DNA of 64,000 nt. Source: Siderastrea siderea (taxonomy: Eukaryota; Cnidaria; Anthozoa; Scleractinia; Rhizangiidae). Where the stretch lies: NCBI GenBank assembly GCA_964030785.1, contig OZ034970.1:40066377-40130376 (forward strand). The letters run 5' to 3'. A program made the translations under genes and the position numbers. The notes below the pieces were generated by a model that was given only the letters and a program-made list of their open reading frames with translations, did not search any database and was not told the DNA's origin. Shown in pieces: positions 45,416 to 57,628 of this stretch. How positions within the stretch are numbered: the stretch's first letter is position 1; each line of letters opens with the position of its first letter.

Positions 45416-46728
45416 ATGTTAAAATCATGTAAAGCTTTGTAATGGCTAAAAAGTCTTTGATGCCCGTCCCAACACCAGCTGTGAGAGAGCTAACGAGTCG
45501 AACGTTTACTCTGAAAGTATTTTCATGGTGCTACGAACAAGAGGGAACTAAAATCGAGACTTGTTTACGAAAACACGTAAATTATAAAAGAGGGCTATAA
45601 AGAACAGAAAATGAGCAGCTTTGGTTCAATAGCACTTACGTAGCTATGTTTGCTTTAGTTTACTTAAGTCTCACAGGAAATGCCTTTCCAAGGAAAGAAG
45701 ATCTAATGTACGTTTACAGGTATTTTAAGTCGGGATTTTTTTCTAACTTAGATAAACGTTCTAAAGTTCAAGTTAAGTTTATTTATACGCATACAGAGGA
45801 GTTTAATAATATATAAACGTGTTTTTAGGCAGATATCATCCAAGCTGTCTGAGTTGGTTTAAACTATGAAGTTTCTCTTTGTCTTGTTTGAGTTCTTGTT
45901 AGTATAGACGACAATCTAAGTAGTAATGTAGATTTGGGTTTTATGAAGTTATTTCGTTTCGCTGTCTCTGATTGGTTGCAGTTCATAAACTGACAGAAGA
46001 CAGAAAGATCGAAAAACAGGTCAACAAATCGGTTGAGAAAAACTTAACTCTTCCACAACCAAAGCTGAGCAAATTCAAAACTGGAATATGTACTACGTAT
46101 AATTTTTCAGACCATCGAAAAACCACGTCAAAGGTTTCCTTAAGTCAGATTTTTTTTAAAACGGCCACACTTACGCTGTATTTTAATTTATCCATAGCTA
46201 ACGCAAAATATCTGGAAGTGGAAGAATTGAGTGTTTCATGTAGGGAGTTTGTTGTTTAATTAAAAAGAAGCAGTGGAAGATTGTAGTCGGTCAGGTTTGA
46301 AAAAGCGGCAGTCGAAACACAGCTCAGCTTTCGAATGTCTGACATGACGAAATTTTCTCATACGGTTACAACATACGTTATAGTATATTTATTTCCGCGT
46401 TAATTTTACTGACGAATGTCTTGCCGGTTCGAGCTTTCTTAGTAAAATGGGACATGTAGACAGAATAACTTATTACGCTTGTAAATAAAAATATTACTGT
46501 TACTGTTAAGTATTGAATTGATTGTCGTTTCAGTTTTAGGTAGAGCTGAAACATGTTCAAAGTACTTTATATAGCAAATCTTTGTAGATAGACTGGTCAG
46601 TTGTTCAGTTTAAGTTAATATATTTGCGTTAGTGTGAAAACGTGTTTCATAACCTCTGATAGTCAGGTATTCTTAGAGAATGTTAATTTATTTGAAGAGT
46701 TAAGGTTGAATTGTCTACCTTGTTAGAG
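45416..46728 (+). other. Presumed 3'UTR of the bZIP gene
   Basis: About 1.3 kb of AT-rich sequence from the stop to the AATAAA. It includes ATTTA pentamers (for example near 45780, 46385 and 46686) of the kind that destabilise early-response mRNAs. Its short open frames have no features. Confidence 0.55.
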
Positions 46729-46734
46729 AATAAA
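46729..46734 (+). terminator. Poly(A) signal AATAAA of the bZIP gene
   Basis: First well-placed AATAAA downstream of the bZIP stop on the same strand, followed by a T-rich stretch. Confidence 0.5.
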
Positions 46735-46799
46735 GTCAAGTTATCATTTAACGTTAACCTTGAATTGACCCTTCTCCTTTGAGTCCGTGAACAGTGAAA

Positions 46800-47710
46800 T
46801 TACTGTTTAGGTACTGCAGACCTCGAAATCAAGACTGGAAATACAAAAACAAGCGATAAACCGGAAGATTTGGAAGAAGGCTTAAGTATAGCTCATTAAA
46901 AGCGAATTACTGTAAAAAATTATCCAAGGGAAATGCGAAACTGGTCTTTCGAGATAAGATGCCCGCGAGATAGCCGGTGTCTCGGAAACAGCGGGAGATT
47001 TTGTACTACTTCCATGTCGTGCCGTTCTAGCTGTTTTGGGAAAGACTGTCAATATTCAAGCAAAGTTGTGATTCATCCTTTCAGCTGCGATGTAAATGAT
47101 TTGAATGTCCTTTCCTCCTCACGTACAAACTGTTCTTATTAAGTTTGCACATCCTCTGAAACTATTGGTGGAATGTTGGAAATTTTAAAAGTATTCCTCT
47201 CGAAGATTAATATCCATCCATGCAGTCGGTACGTTCTGACGTCTGAGACTATGGGAAAAAACCTCAATGGTTAACAACTCAAACAACGCAAACAGAAACT
47301 TAGCTTTTACACCTGCGTGCATGGTTGTTCGGTGTTTTCTATGTTAGTACTGTCTGTTATGCGGGTTTTTGGTTTTCATCTGACGTGAAAAATGTTGCCA
47401 TTAACCCTTAACTCCTTTTAAACCCTTTAGAGAAGGCCTCGTTTATCATGCATCTTGGCTGCAAAAGTGTTGTTCACAATAATGCAGGAGCTATAGTGCG
47501 GAAAACCATAAACCAAACATCTTTTGTAAATTTCGGGCAGTGATGTACATGAACGCCAAACGGTTTTCAGTTGACACAGATAATTTTTTCCTGAACCGAC
47601 TACTTTCTTTTTTGTCCGTTATGTACAGCACTATTGATCGCCGAATTAAAAATGGTGAACTTTGATATTTCTCGATTCCTCTGAGGGTTCTAAGAAATTT
47701 AGCCCACAAT
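46800..47710. repeat. Downstream module, first part, copy 1
   Basis: Matches 50080-51065: GAAATCAAGACTGGAAA, CGAGATAGCCGGTGT, AAGCAAAGTTGTGATTC, GAGAAGGCCTC, TTCTTTTTTGTC and GTTCCTGCTCGGGAACGATT. Confidence 0.75.
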
Positions 47711-47859
47711 TAGTTCCTGCTCGGGAACGATTCAGTGCTGTATACGGACAGTTTCCTCGAATATACGGGACAATATCAGATGAAAGTTATTGAGCAATAT
47801 TTTCTTATGATTTTGATTATTCCCCTACATCTTTTAAAATTCGTACAAACATTTATTTT

Positions 47860-48530
47860 TCAAGTAAGAGGGGCAACAGGAAAATGGTGAATCCATCCTT
47901 TCAGAGCCGATGCAGATGGTTTCAACATCCTCAATTTTCCGCACGTAAAGCATGCACTACAGTTCCATTCAACTTCCTTGCTGTTATATCCCATGACATA
48001 TGCAGTTTTTCGTTCGAAAACAAAGATTTTTGAATACTCATTAATAAAACGCTTTCTGTCCTATTTTGCGCGGCATTTTCATTCGTTTTGCTGACATGCG
48101 ATGGAAAACGCAACTTTATTGTGCGTCCTTATCAATACTATTACGTCACCTCGGAAAACCTCCGTGTTCTGTCATACTTGATCGTTTACGCGTGCAGAGA
48201 ATGCCAGATTTTATAGGCAATAACGATTTATTTTACCTCCAAAAGTCGAGTTATCGGCGGTTGAATGGCTTAATCATCAAATTAATTACTGTTACTCTTT
48301 ATGGAGTTTACTTACTCCCGTACCACTGTCCATAACTCCTTTTTGGTCTGTTGTAGTAACTCCAAACGAAGTAACTCCACCGATAAGAGATACCCTAGCA
48401 AAACTAAGAAGTTCTTTTCTCTTTTTGAAAATTACTGTGTTAACTGTTCGTTACTGTCTGTTTTTGCCATGCAAAAATCGTTAAAATTAAAAAAAGATAA
48501 AAAGAAGAATAAAGAAGAAGTAGAATAGAC
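47860..48530. repeat. Downstream module, second part, copy 1
   Basis: Matches 48690-49400 and 51375-52100. Anchors GAGGGGCAACAGGAAAAT, ACATGCGATGGAAAACGCAA, TTTACGCGTGCAGAGAATG and repeated TAACTCC/GGAGTTA motifs. Contains TTACGTCA at 48141-48148. Confidence 0.8.
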
Positions 48531-48689
48531 ATTCTTTTCATAAATTGTGATCTCTGTAGTTATTTAGGCATTCAACTAGCCAGGTTTAGCTATAAAGACA
48601 CCACCCTGCATTGACAATGATAAAGATCTAAATTTGTTTGCCACATGAAAGCTATTGAGTAATATTTTCTTATGAAGTTGTATCTTACC

Positions 48690-49400
48690 CTACATCTTTT
48701 TAAAATCGTACAAGCTTATTTTTCAAGTAAGAGGGGCAACAGGAAAATCGTAAATTCATCCTTTCAGAGCCGATGCAGATCAACATTCTCAATTTCCCGC
48801 ACGTATAGCATGCACTACATATTTCATTCAACTTCCTTGCTGTTATATCCCACGAGAAGTGTACTTTTTCGTTCGAAACCAAAGAGTTTTTGAATAATCA
48901 GTTATAAAGCGTATTCCCTCCTACTGTTTGCGGCATTTTCGTTCGTTTTCGCTGACATGCGATAGGAAACGCAACTTTATTGTGCGTTCTTATTTCAATA
49001 CTATTACGTCATCTTCTCGGAAAACCTCCGTTTTCGATATCACACTTGATCGTTTACGCGTGCAGAGAATGCCATATTTTATAGACAACAACGATTTATT
49101 TTACCTCCAAAAGTGGAGTTATCGGTGGTTGAATGACTTAATCGTCAAATTAATTACTCTTACTCTTTATGGAGCTTACTTACTCCCGTACCACTGTTCG
49201 TAACTCCTTTTGGGTCTGTTGTAATAACTCCAAACGAAGTAACTCCACCGATAAGAGTTACCCTAACTTAACTTGACTAAGGAGTTATTTTCCCTTTTTG
49301 AAAATTATTGTGTTAACTGTTCGTTATTGTCTGTTTTTGCCATACAAACGTAAATGACAAATTTTTGTTTTGAAAAATCTCCTCTTCCGACGTGGAGTTT
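48690..49400. repeat. Downstream module, second part, copy 2
   Basis: About 860 bp after copy 1 and highly similar. TTACGTCA at 49004-49011. GGAGTTATCGGTGG at 49113 pairs with CCACCGATAAGAGTTA at 49243 as a potential large stem. Confidence 0.8.
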
Positions 49401-49689
49401 TGAAAATATTTAAATACGGGGATGACATACCAGAGTGCGTCTGCTCAGATGAAACTGCTGAGCAGTACTTTCACTGGGGTTTGGGATTTTATTGGTTATT
49501 CATTTTGGGCGCTTTTAAAGGATGTGACCAACAACAGGAACCATGCTGAATTAAATATTATTAGTTCCTCATTCCTTTTAAAAGTGTGCAGATAAACAAG
49601 ATTACATAATGATTATTATATGCGACGCACAAGGAAAGCGTATGAGAATGTATGCAAGGTCAATGGTCAAATATTTGTGGTACAAAAGT

Positions 49690-49945
49690 TCTACTACTTC
49701 TGGATATTTTTGGCTGTTCGTGTGCGGTTTCTATGTTAGTAAACTATTATGTAGGTTTGGAGGGTTGTAAAAAATGTTCAGTCGCTGAGCCTTAACTTCT
49801 TTGAAATCCTGTAGAGAAGGCCTCATTTATCGTGCATCTCGGCTGCAAAAGTGTTAGTTACAGTTATACGGGAACTATAATTAGTGCGGGGAACTATAAA
49901 GCAAAAATCGTTAAAATAAAAAAAAAGATAAAAAGAAAAATATAG
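49690..49945. repeat. Downstream module, partial copy
   Basis: Shares TGTTAGTA..CTGT-type, GAGAAGGCCTC.TTTATC.TGCATCT.GGCTGCAAAAGTG and AAAAGATAAAAAGAA sequence with 47330-47480 and 48480-48520, fused without the intervening part. Confidence 0.65.
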
Positions 49946-50079
49946 AAGAAGTAGAATGACTGTTTTTTAAAATTGTAATCCCTGTAGTTGTTTAGGCATT
50001 CAACCAGCCAGATTTAGCTATAAAGCTATCGCCCTGCATTGGCAATAATAAAGATCCAAATTTGTTTGCCAATTTGTCT

Positions 50080-51065
50080 GCGAAGTAGAAATCAAGACTG
50101 GAAAAACAAAAACAGTCAATAAAGCGGAAGATCGGTGAGAGTACAGTTAATAAAAAGTGAATTACTTAAAAAAATTTAAGGGTGCGAAACTGGTTTCCTT
50201 TCGAGATAACAAGAAGCTCGAGATAGCCGGTGTTTCGGAGACAGCGGAAGACTTTGTACCACTTTCATATCGTGCTGTTCTAACCGTTTTGGAAAAGTTT
50301 GTCAAAATTTCTACTGTTTCATTCCAAGCAAAGTTGTGATTCGTCCTGTCAGCTGCGATGTAGATGATTTCAATATCCTTTCCTACTCACCTACAAAACT
50401 GTTCTAATTTAGTTAGTACATCCTCTGCAACTATTGGCGGAATGGAAAATCTAAAAAGTTTTCTTCCTGAACGTGTTTGCTATCCCCCATGCATGCCACG
50501 TGAACAATCCTCCGATATTTGAATTGAAGGCCACTGAGCAGTATTTTCCCTTGGTGCTGTTTACAATACTGTACTAAGCTGAGTCAGTTCTTGCGTTTGA
50601 GACTCTGGGAAAAAACCTACAACTCAAACGATGAAAGTAGGCTTTTACACCTGTTTGGTTACTCGTTGTTTTCCTGTTAGTAAACTATTATGCAGGGTTT
50701 TGGTAAAAATGTTCAGTCACTTGTAAAAATGTTCAGTCACCGAGCCTTAACTCCTGTAGAGAAGGCCTCATCCATTATGCATCTGAGCTGCAAAAGTTAG
50801 GAACTATAAAGTGACGAAAACTATAGACCAAAAATCTTTTGTAAATTTCGCGTAGTTAATGAATGTGAAGCAGTTCTTTGTTGGAAATCATTTTTTCTGA
50901 ACCGAAAACTTTCTTTTTGTCGTCGGTTATGCATAGCAGTATAACTGCCGAATTAATAATGGTGAACTTTGACATTTCTTGATTCCTCCGGGGGTTCTAA
51001 GAAATTTAGCCCACAGTTAGTTCCTGCTCGGGAACGATTCATTTTCTCAAATATACGGGACAATT
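50080..51065. repeat. Downstream module, first part, copy 2
   Basis: Collinear with 46800-47710 at an offset near 3.3 kb. Confidence 0.75.
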
Positions 51066-51093
51066 CAAATGAAAACAAGAAAAGCCCCAGGGG

Positions 51094-51310
51094 CATTACA
51101 CCCCGCCGTTGTTCTCCCCCCCCCCCCCGGGGGGTGTAAAATATGTTACGGTCACTGAAGATAAAAGCCCTTGGCTGTGTAGCGAAAGACGCGACGAGTA
51201 TTTCTTTGGCCGAGCGAAAACGGAGGTCTGGGGCAAGTGACCACCAAAAAAAAGAAAAACCGCGGAAAAAAAAGGGTATTACTAGACCCCGTCCTGACGG
51301 CGGGGTAACT
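51094..51310. mobile_element. Small inverted-repeat element with a poly-C tract
   Basis: TTACACCCCGCCGT (51096-51109) is mirrored by ACGGCGGGGTAA (51297-51308). Contains a C/G-run palindrome at about 51116-51136 and A-rich sequence. It lies within the duplicated downstream module and is absent from copy 1, so it inserted after the duplication. Confidence 0.6.
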
Positions 51311-51374
51311 ATTGAGCAACATTGTATTATGATGTTGTTTATTATCCTAAGTTCATTTTATTAAATTCTTTGCA

Positions 51375-52100
51375 GCCTATTTTTCAGGTAAGAGGAGCAA
51401 CAGGAAAATAATGAATCCATCCTTTCAAAGCCGATGCAGATAGTTTCAACATCCTCAATTTCTTGCACGTATAACATGCACTACATCTTCCATTCAACTT
51501 CCTTGCTGTTATATCCCACGAGGTGTGCATTTTTTCGTTCGAAAACAAAGGTTTTTTAATACCCATTTGTAAACTGGTGTTTCCGTCCAATTTTATGCGA
51601 CATGTTCATTGGTTTTCTTTGACTTGCGATAGAAAACACAACTTTATAGTGCGTTCTTATTTCAATTCTATTAAGTCATCTTCTTGGAAAACCTCCGTTT
51701 TCTATCATATTTGATCGTTTATAGTTTACGCCTGCAGAGAATGCCATATTGTATAGACAACAATGACGGTTTAGTTTACCTCCAAAATGAAGTTAAAATG
51801 TTTGGTTGAAAGCAATCCTTTTTTTGAAAGTTATGTTGATCGGCGGTTGGTTTATGGAGTTTACTTACTCCCGTACCGCTGATCATAACTCCTTTTTGGT
51901 CGGTTATAATAACTCCAACGAAGTAACTCCACCGATAAGAGTTAGAATACCCTAACTTAAGTTTACTAAGGAGCTATTTTCACTTTTTGAAAATTACTGT
52001 GTTAACAGTTCGTTATTGTCTGTTTTTGCCATGCAAACGTAAATGATAAAATTTTTGTTTTGAAAAAACTCCATTTTGGAGGTGGAGTTTTGAAAATATT
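51375..52100. repeat. Downstream module, second part, copy 3
   Basis: Matches the copies at 47860 and 48690. The CRE-like site has mutated to TTAAGTCA (near 51672). Confidence 0.78.
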
Positions 52101-52264
52101 TAAATACGGGGATGAAATGGCAAAGTGTGTCCGCTCAGATGAAAAATGCTGAGCGGTAATTAAAGAAAGATTTTACCAACAACAGGAACCGGCATGCCAG
52201 ATTAAATATGTCTTTTATTAGTTCCTCATTCCTTTTAAAAGCGTACAGATAAACTATAGGTCAC

Positions 52265-52735
52265 GTTTTTGAACTCCCATCTGTAAAACGTTTTCCGTCA
52301 TTTTCATTCGTTTAAGCTGACATGCGATGAAAAACGCAACTGTAGTGCGTTCTTAATTCAATACTATTACGTCATCTTCTTGGAAAACCTCCGTTTTCTT
52401 TGATCATTTATGCGTGCAGAGAATGGCATATTTTATAGACAACAACGGTCTAATTCACCTCCAAATCTGGAGTTAAGAATTTTGGTTCAAAACAATCCTT
52501 TTTTGAAGTTGTTTTTTCATTGGCAGTTGAATAACTTAAATCCCCATTATGGAGTATACTTAACTCCTGTACCTCTGTTCATAACTCCTTTTTAGCCGGT
52601 TAAAACCAGAAGTCCAAACGGAGTAACTGCATCGTTGGGAGTTACCTTAGGTTAACTCTGCTAAAGGAGTTACTTTAACTTTTTAATTTACTGTATAAAC
52701 GGAGTTTTTTATTGTCCATTTTTGCCACTGAAACG
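52265..52735. repeat. Downstream module, second part, partial copy 4
   Basis: Retains ACATGCGATGAAAAACGCAA, TTACGTCA (52367-52374), TGCGTGCAGAGAATGGCATA and several GGAGTTA/TAACTCC motifs. More diverged than the others. Confidence 0.7.
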
Positions 52736-52744
52736 TAAATGACA

Positions 52745-52952
52745 GTAGACTGCGAGTAGTCTCTAATTTTGGCGATGGCGATTGAAGGACGGGCGAAGTA
52801 CACAAACGTGTGTGCACGAAATTTCGAGAAGACGCGACGCGAAGGGAGCGCCGAGAAAATGTTTTGGCGCTGCCCTCGCGTCGCGTCTCCGCGTGTGTAA
52901 TTTGCCCGCCCCACAATCGCCATTGCCTAAATTAGAGACTACTCGCAGTGTA
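52745..52952. mobile_element. hAT-like MITE with ACTGCGAGTAGTCTC ends and 8-bp duplication
   Basis: Ends ACTGCGAGTAGTCTCTAATT and its complement. Direct repeats AAATGACA at 52737-52744 and 52953-52960. 208 bp with a GC-rich CGCGACGCGA core. It is inserted in the last downstream module copy. Confidence 0.88.
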
Positions 52953-53069
52953 AAATGACAGAATTTCGTTTTGAAAACTGCTCCATTCCGCGGTGTAGAG
53001 TTTTTAAAAATATCTTTGAATAAACGGATATTTGTGTCCGCTGAAATACTAAAAAGGCTGAACAGCCAG

Positions 53070-53093
53070 GAGCCCGGTAATGGGCTCCTGGAA
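53070..53093. repeat. Short perfect hairpin CCAGGAGCCC...GGGCTCCTGG
   Basis: A 10-bp stem with a 4-base loop, itself flanked by AACAGCC repeats. Probably a tiny foldback remnant. Confidence 0.5.
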
Positions 53094-53359
53094 CAGCCTA
53101 TTGCTTTCGTTTTTGGGCACCTTTTGGAATCAAAGATTTCATAAATAAAACTGGAAGGCTAAACAGGTAGCAGACTTTCAATAAAAAACGCCTTGGCAAC
53201 ATCTTTATTGAGTTAAAACAAAACAGTTGGAATTTTTAAATTAAATGCGAAACATTTCCTTGAAAGGAAACCATTTTCCTTGTAGTTGCACACATGCATA
53301 CGTCATCGAAATATCGTCCTTTGGATATCTCGTACAACGACTGTTAACTCAGCGATAAA

Positions 53360-53675
53360 GCCCTGGCTAAACGGAGTCGTAAGTTATCGCAAGTTGAAAA
53401 TTTGCAATAATTAACTTGGCCCGTGTACTTGGGATGGCTTGCAGTAACTTGCGTTCACCTAGATAAAGCCATCAAATTTGCGCGCAAGTAAAGGCATGTT
53501 TTTTTTAACACTTGGTCACCCAACGCAAGCATCGCATTGCATCGCAAGTCATCAAGTTGCTCTCACTGGCCAAATGGAGTTGCAAGTCAACGCAAGTTTA
53601 GCAATGCTGCACGGAAACGGCTTTTTGGCAAATTGTGTTGAACTTTCGTGCACTTTCGAGTCCGTTTGGCCCCCC
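53360..53675. mobile_element. Putative MITE rich in CGCAAGT/ACTTGCG motifs
   Basis: The end GGCTAAACGGAGTCG is mirrored by CGAGTCCGTTTGGCC near 53656-53672. About ten copies of GCAAGT or its complement lie in and just after the element. No target duplication identified. Confidence 0.55.
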
Positions 53676-54787
53676 ATCGTAAGTCTGCGTACGCAAGTTG
53701 ACATTACTAAATTTGCGTTGACTTGTAAGTTCGTTCAAATTAAATTACCAATAACGGCAGGCATGCGGCTGTGCATGTAAATATCAATAGTTCCTCATTC
53801 CTTTTAAGGTATGTAATGTGAACAAAAACACGTAATGATCATCACATATGAGGAAAACGTACGAGAATAGTTCCTCTTTTAAAAACATACTTTTTTAATA
53901 TATGATTGTTTACATGACCAATATCAGGTAGAGATACTATAAAAAAAGGCATGCAAGGATTCTACTACCATTGAATATTTGTTGCGGAAAAACCCAAATG
54001 AAATGTCATTTGGCCTTTTTTTTTCGGTGTATTGTACCCTGTGTGATATTCGTTTAATCTCAAAAATGTAGTCTGAGCAATTCTTTGGGCAGACAACCAG
54101 CCAGATTTAGCTACAAGGCCATAACAGCAATCGCTAATACAAACGGAGGCTTGTTCGCCTAGCTGAGCTTGAAAGCTTTGTTATTTAGCCCCAGTGTAGA
54201 TCACCGCCAAATTCTCTCCGTGTGGTAAGTTGACTAAATATTTTTCAGAGCGAGCGTCATACCGACATTTTCACAACTTCTCTCCACTACTTTTATAAGA
54301 AACATATTGGGATAAGGAAGGAGAATTCATTGTTATGGTTTGGGGATTAAAGGACTAAGTGCGAAAAAAGGTTTCAAAGTTGCTAAAAACGATTTCCTAC
54401 AACGCTTTTCACGTACCACAAACTTCATCAGTTCATAATTCTAATCAATTCTCGTTTCGTCGTATGTTTCCCAGCAAAGAATTTTGGGAATGTCAACCTT
54501 ACTTCCTTATGGCCCCTTTCAAGACGTTTTTCCCGTCCCTCCGGTTAGCACCTGGAATGAAATATATTGGTCTTCGTTATGGTGGGAAAGTGCAGAGTTA
54601 GTTTTACGAATGGCAGCGGCTTTTATAATTCTATGCAGGAAAACATACATTGAGCTTCCGTTAATCCGGTGAACAACGGTCCAGAAAACTCTGGCTGTAT
54701 TACAACGTGCGATGACATGAATGGATTGGAGGGTTTTTATTAAAAGAAAGTGACTGCATAAGCTTCTTTTTTTGCGAGGGAAGGAGA

Positions 54788-54807
54788 GGGGGGGGTGGGG
54801 GGGGGGG
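54788..54807 (+). repeat. G-run (G8-T-G11), potential quadruplex
   Basis: Two long G tracts separated by one T, in an AT-rich setting. Confidence 0.7.
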
Positions 54808-55388
54808 TCGACGAGCTGGCCGTTATAACGGGGTGTCCGTAAACCGTATCAACTGGATGGCTGTTAAACCGGGGTTCCAAACAAAACACACTGTATAAGG
54901 TTAGGTCCAAAAACGTGGTTGATATATTTATCCTGGTATTAACTGAGACGCAGTAATAACTATACATGCAAGTGTAATAGTACCCTTTAAGGCATGTTTA
55001 AATGGGACATATTCCGGAGAGTATCTCAAAATCTCGAAAATTTAAAATCTTGGGCACATTCCTCTTTCAGACTACTGAACGATGACAATTCTGCTCTTTT
55101 AGCCGTTTGGACATTTTTGGCGGGTTGACTATGCGAGCAATATGTTTTTCTGTGTATTTCCTTACTCAGAATACTCAGAAAGTTCCCAAATTAAAAAAAA
55201 ATTGTTCTTATTCCTATATTAGGAACGCTTTGTATCAGTCACAAGATGTTTCTTGCTCAAAAAATTGCTATCGATCTAAAAAAATCTGATGCCACTGCTG
55301 ATCCAAACATACCTTTATAAGGCAGGGCCAAAACGTGTAAAGGAACTATCACTTGAAGCTGTCAACATTTGACTTCACATTTTTATAG

Positions 55389-55939
55389 AGCGATGTCCAC
55401 TAGATGGAAATATGGACAACAGTGATGAGGACTATGGAATGGATGTGGACTTGGAAGAAATGGATGTAGACAAAAAACCACTGGGAGAGAAAAGCCGTCC
55501 AGTATCCCAGGACGATCGAGGAAGACTATCTCATGAAGGTAAAATTGACAACAGCCCGCTCAAAAACACTGAGCGTAGCTCTCAGCACTCAAGGAAAAGA
55601 AAAGGGGAAGATGTAAGCAATGAGAATTTTCAAGCAAAAAAACGAAAGAGGAAAGACTCTTCTCCTACGCAGCCGTTTTAGTGGCGTCACGCAACGTTGC
55701 GTGACGCCACTAAAAACGGCTGCGTAGGAGACTAGAAAGACTCCGGATTGAAGGCACACTCCGAGCCAGTAGAGTGCAAGACGACTTTCCGGTTGGGGAA
55801 TGAGAATATTACATTGCAAATAAAAACGACGAAAAAGGAACAATTCATTGGGATCACTCACCACTTAGAAACTTCAACTACTAATATCTACTCGTATTTC
55901 GAATTTGATAGATATACCACTGCGTTCTCGAAAAATTAA
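55389..55939 (+). pseudogene. Acidic/basic unknown protein exon, split by a hairpin insertion
   Basis: After an acceptor (TTTATAG, ending 55388) an open frame runs through RCPLDGN then MDNSDEDYGMDVDLEEMDVD (Met at 55412), a Ser/Lys-rich stretch and a bipartite-like basic cluster (AKKRKRKDS). It then stops at 55679 inside a 76-bp hairpin element. Beyond the element a second frame (55743-55939, ending TTAGAAACTTC.. to ..SKN stop) follows. Taking out the element plus one copy of its 8-bp duplication puts both parts in the same frame, giving about 147 residues from Met 55412. I recognise no domain. The upstream part of the gene was not found. It may be a disrupted gene, or the shortened 89-residue form may be used. 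Confidence 0.5.
55659..55734. mobile_element. 76-bp hairpin MITE with 8-bp target duplication
   Basis: Arms TCTCCTACGCAGCCGTTTT and complement meet at CGCAACGTTGCG. GAAAGACT is repeated exactly at 55651-55658 and 55735-55742, so the insertion point is well defined. It breaks the reading frame above. Confidence 0.88.
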
Positions 55940-57394
55940 GCTACAATGCTCATCCAAACAAAGTTTCGAGGGCAAATTGCACTGATATTTATTCCTTCTA
56001 GGCACATTGCAATGCAAAGTACGTAATAGCGAACTCAAACCCGCAAAGGGAGTCTTTGAAGGTCTACCAAGTTCCTTGTAACCTTGGAGTTAACGAAAAA
56101 AAAAGAGGCATTGAGGAATTCTCAAGAAATGAATTATAGAAAAGCAAACCTTAAACTGCTGTTGGAGATATCTCACAGTATTCTGAGCGTAATACAGCAA
56201 TATAGAAATATAGAAAGTGTTTCTATCAACTCTTTGAAAGTCTGAAATGGCAAGGATAAACTGTGTTCTATTTCCTTTAGAAGGTGACTCAAAGACGGTC
56301 GTGGTTTGTGCAAAGCTACAGAAATGTGAGAAATGTGCCTTTAAACCTAACAGGGCTTACGATTACTGGGGACTGTTTGCGAGCTATTTTTCGTCCATCA
56401 GTGTCTTCGAATAAGAAAGGCGCGTCAGTTTAGTAAAGGCTTGTTTATGCTTGAGTTTATGTCGCCTCCAGTTTTCATTGTCAAAACTGCAACATAAGCA
56501 TAAGCATATGCACAAGCGACGCAAGAAGAACGAATGTGTTGTGTTGTGTGCGTATGCTTATGTCTTAATTTCTTGCCTTAAATTTAGTTACTCTTTAAAA
56601 AAACAATAGACTAGGAAATTGTTTTGTTTTATTTTCGACAAACTTTGTTTTGTTTTCCTGAGGACAGAATTAAATTTAGCACGGCACCTTAGCGGCGGCC
56701 TTTTTAAAAATAATTGGAACAATTTCTGGCTAGCTCTGTAGCACTCTTCAGAATAAAGTTATAGAGGAAATAATTTCCATAAAATGACAGGACTTACGTA
56801 GTATGCGTCCGCCATGTTGGTGACCCTCGTCAGGGAAACAATATGGACCCATGAAAGTCAGCACAAGAAATGAAGCAGATTATGAAACTAGTATTCTTAG
56901 ATTCTCTTCAGAATTATTTAGTTGAGACCTATTACATAATTAGTGTACGTGAAAATTAGAAAGTATCGCAAAAATAATGCATATGCTTTATTTATAAAGC
57001 GAAGCAATATATCAATATGAAATATTCCATGAAGATTTTCGTCATTGGTGTGTAGAATATATTAAACAAAGAGTTTTTTGGCGGTCTCAGTTTTCATTTT
57101 CGAATTTTAATGACATGACATGGTTTAGACAGGTTTTAGGACATCTGTGGTCAAGACTTCTGAGCACTAATCCAGGGGCGGATCTAGAAATATTTTGATA
57201 GGATGGATCCAACTAATTTGTACTTGATACTTCAAACGCCATACAGTGATAGCTCAGCTTTAGAAAATATAAAACAATCTACAAGATTAAAAGGTGAACC
57301 TAGTCTACTGGTGTACCGTACCCTGTTTTGATCCATTTTATTCTTTTATAGTCTGAACAGATTTGATTATTTAAAAAAATAAAAAGACACGGCA
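55940..57394. other. Intergenic DNA
   Basis: No gene recognised. CCAGGGGCGGATCTAG at about 57171 looks like a lone hAT-type end with no partner in the window. Confidence 0.5.
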
Positions 57395-57628
57395 GGCCTC
57401 AGTTGTTCAAAGACCTCAAAGAGTGGATAACTTTACCCAGGGGATAAGTGGCTATCCAATGGAGAAATTTTCCGTCAACTTACACATTTGACCAGTTTTT
57501 GATTATAGATACACTCTTGCTCTGTTCATAAATCATGCAGCTATGTAGAGATTTTCCCACATGTTTTATCTGCTGAATTATTGTTTATCCAATGGATAAA
57601 GTTATCCGCTCTTTGAACAGCTGGGGCC
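57395..57628. mobile_element. MITE with AGTTGTTCAAAGA...CTTTGAACAGCT ends
   Basis: Left GGCCTCAGTTGTTCAAAGA and right complement GCTCTTTGAACAGCTGGGGCC. Sub-terminal GTGGATAACTTTA/TAAAGTTATCC are also mirrored. A family I associate with cnidarian genomes. Confidence 0.78.

Noticed and set aside
45972..46259. A 95-residue protein downstream of the bZIP stop
   Set aside because: Lies in the presumed 3'UTR, before the AATAAA, with no domain and no splice support.
51143..51364. A Lys/Arg-rich 73-residue protein
   Set aside because: It falls inside a small inverted-repeat element, reads through an A-run, and has no counterpart in the other module copies.
53070..53093. A bacterial-type intrinsic terminator
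   Set aside because: A strong hairpin is present but there is no T tract after it, and the DNA is animal nuclear; a foldback remnant fits better.
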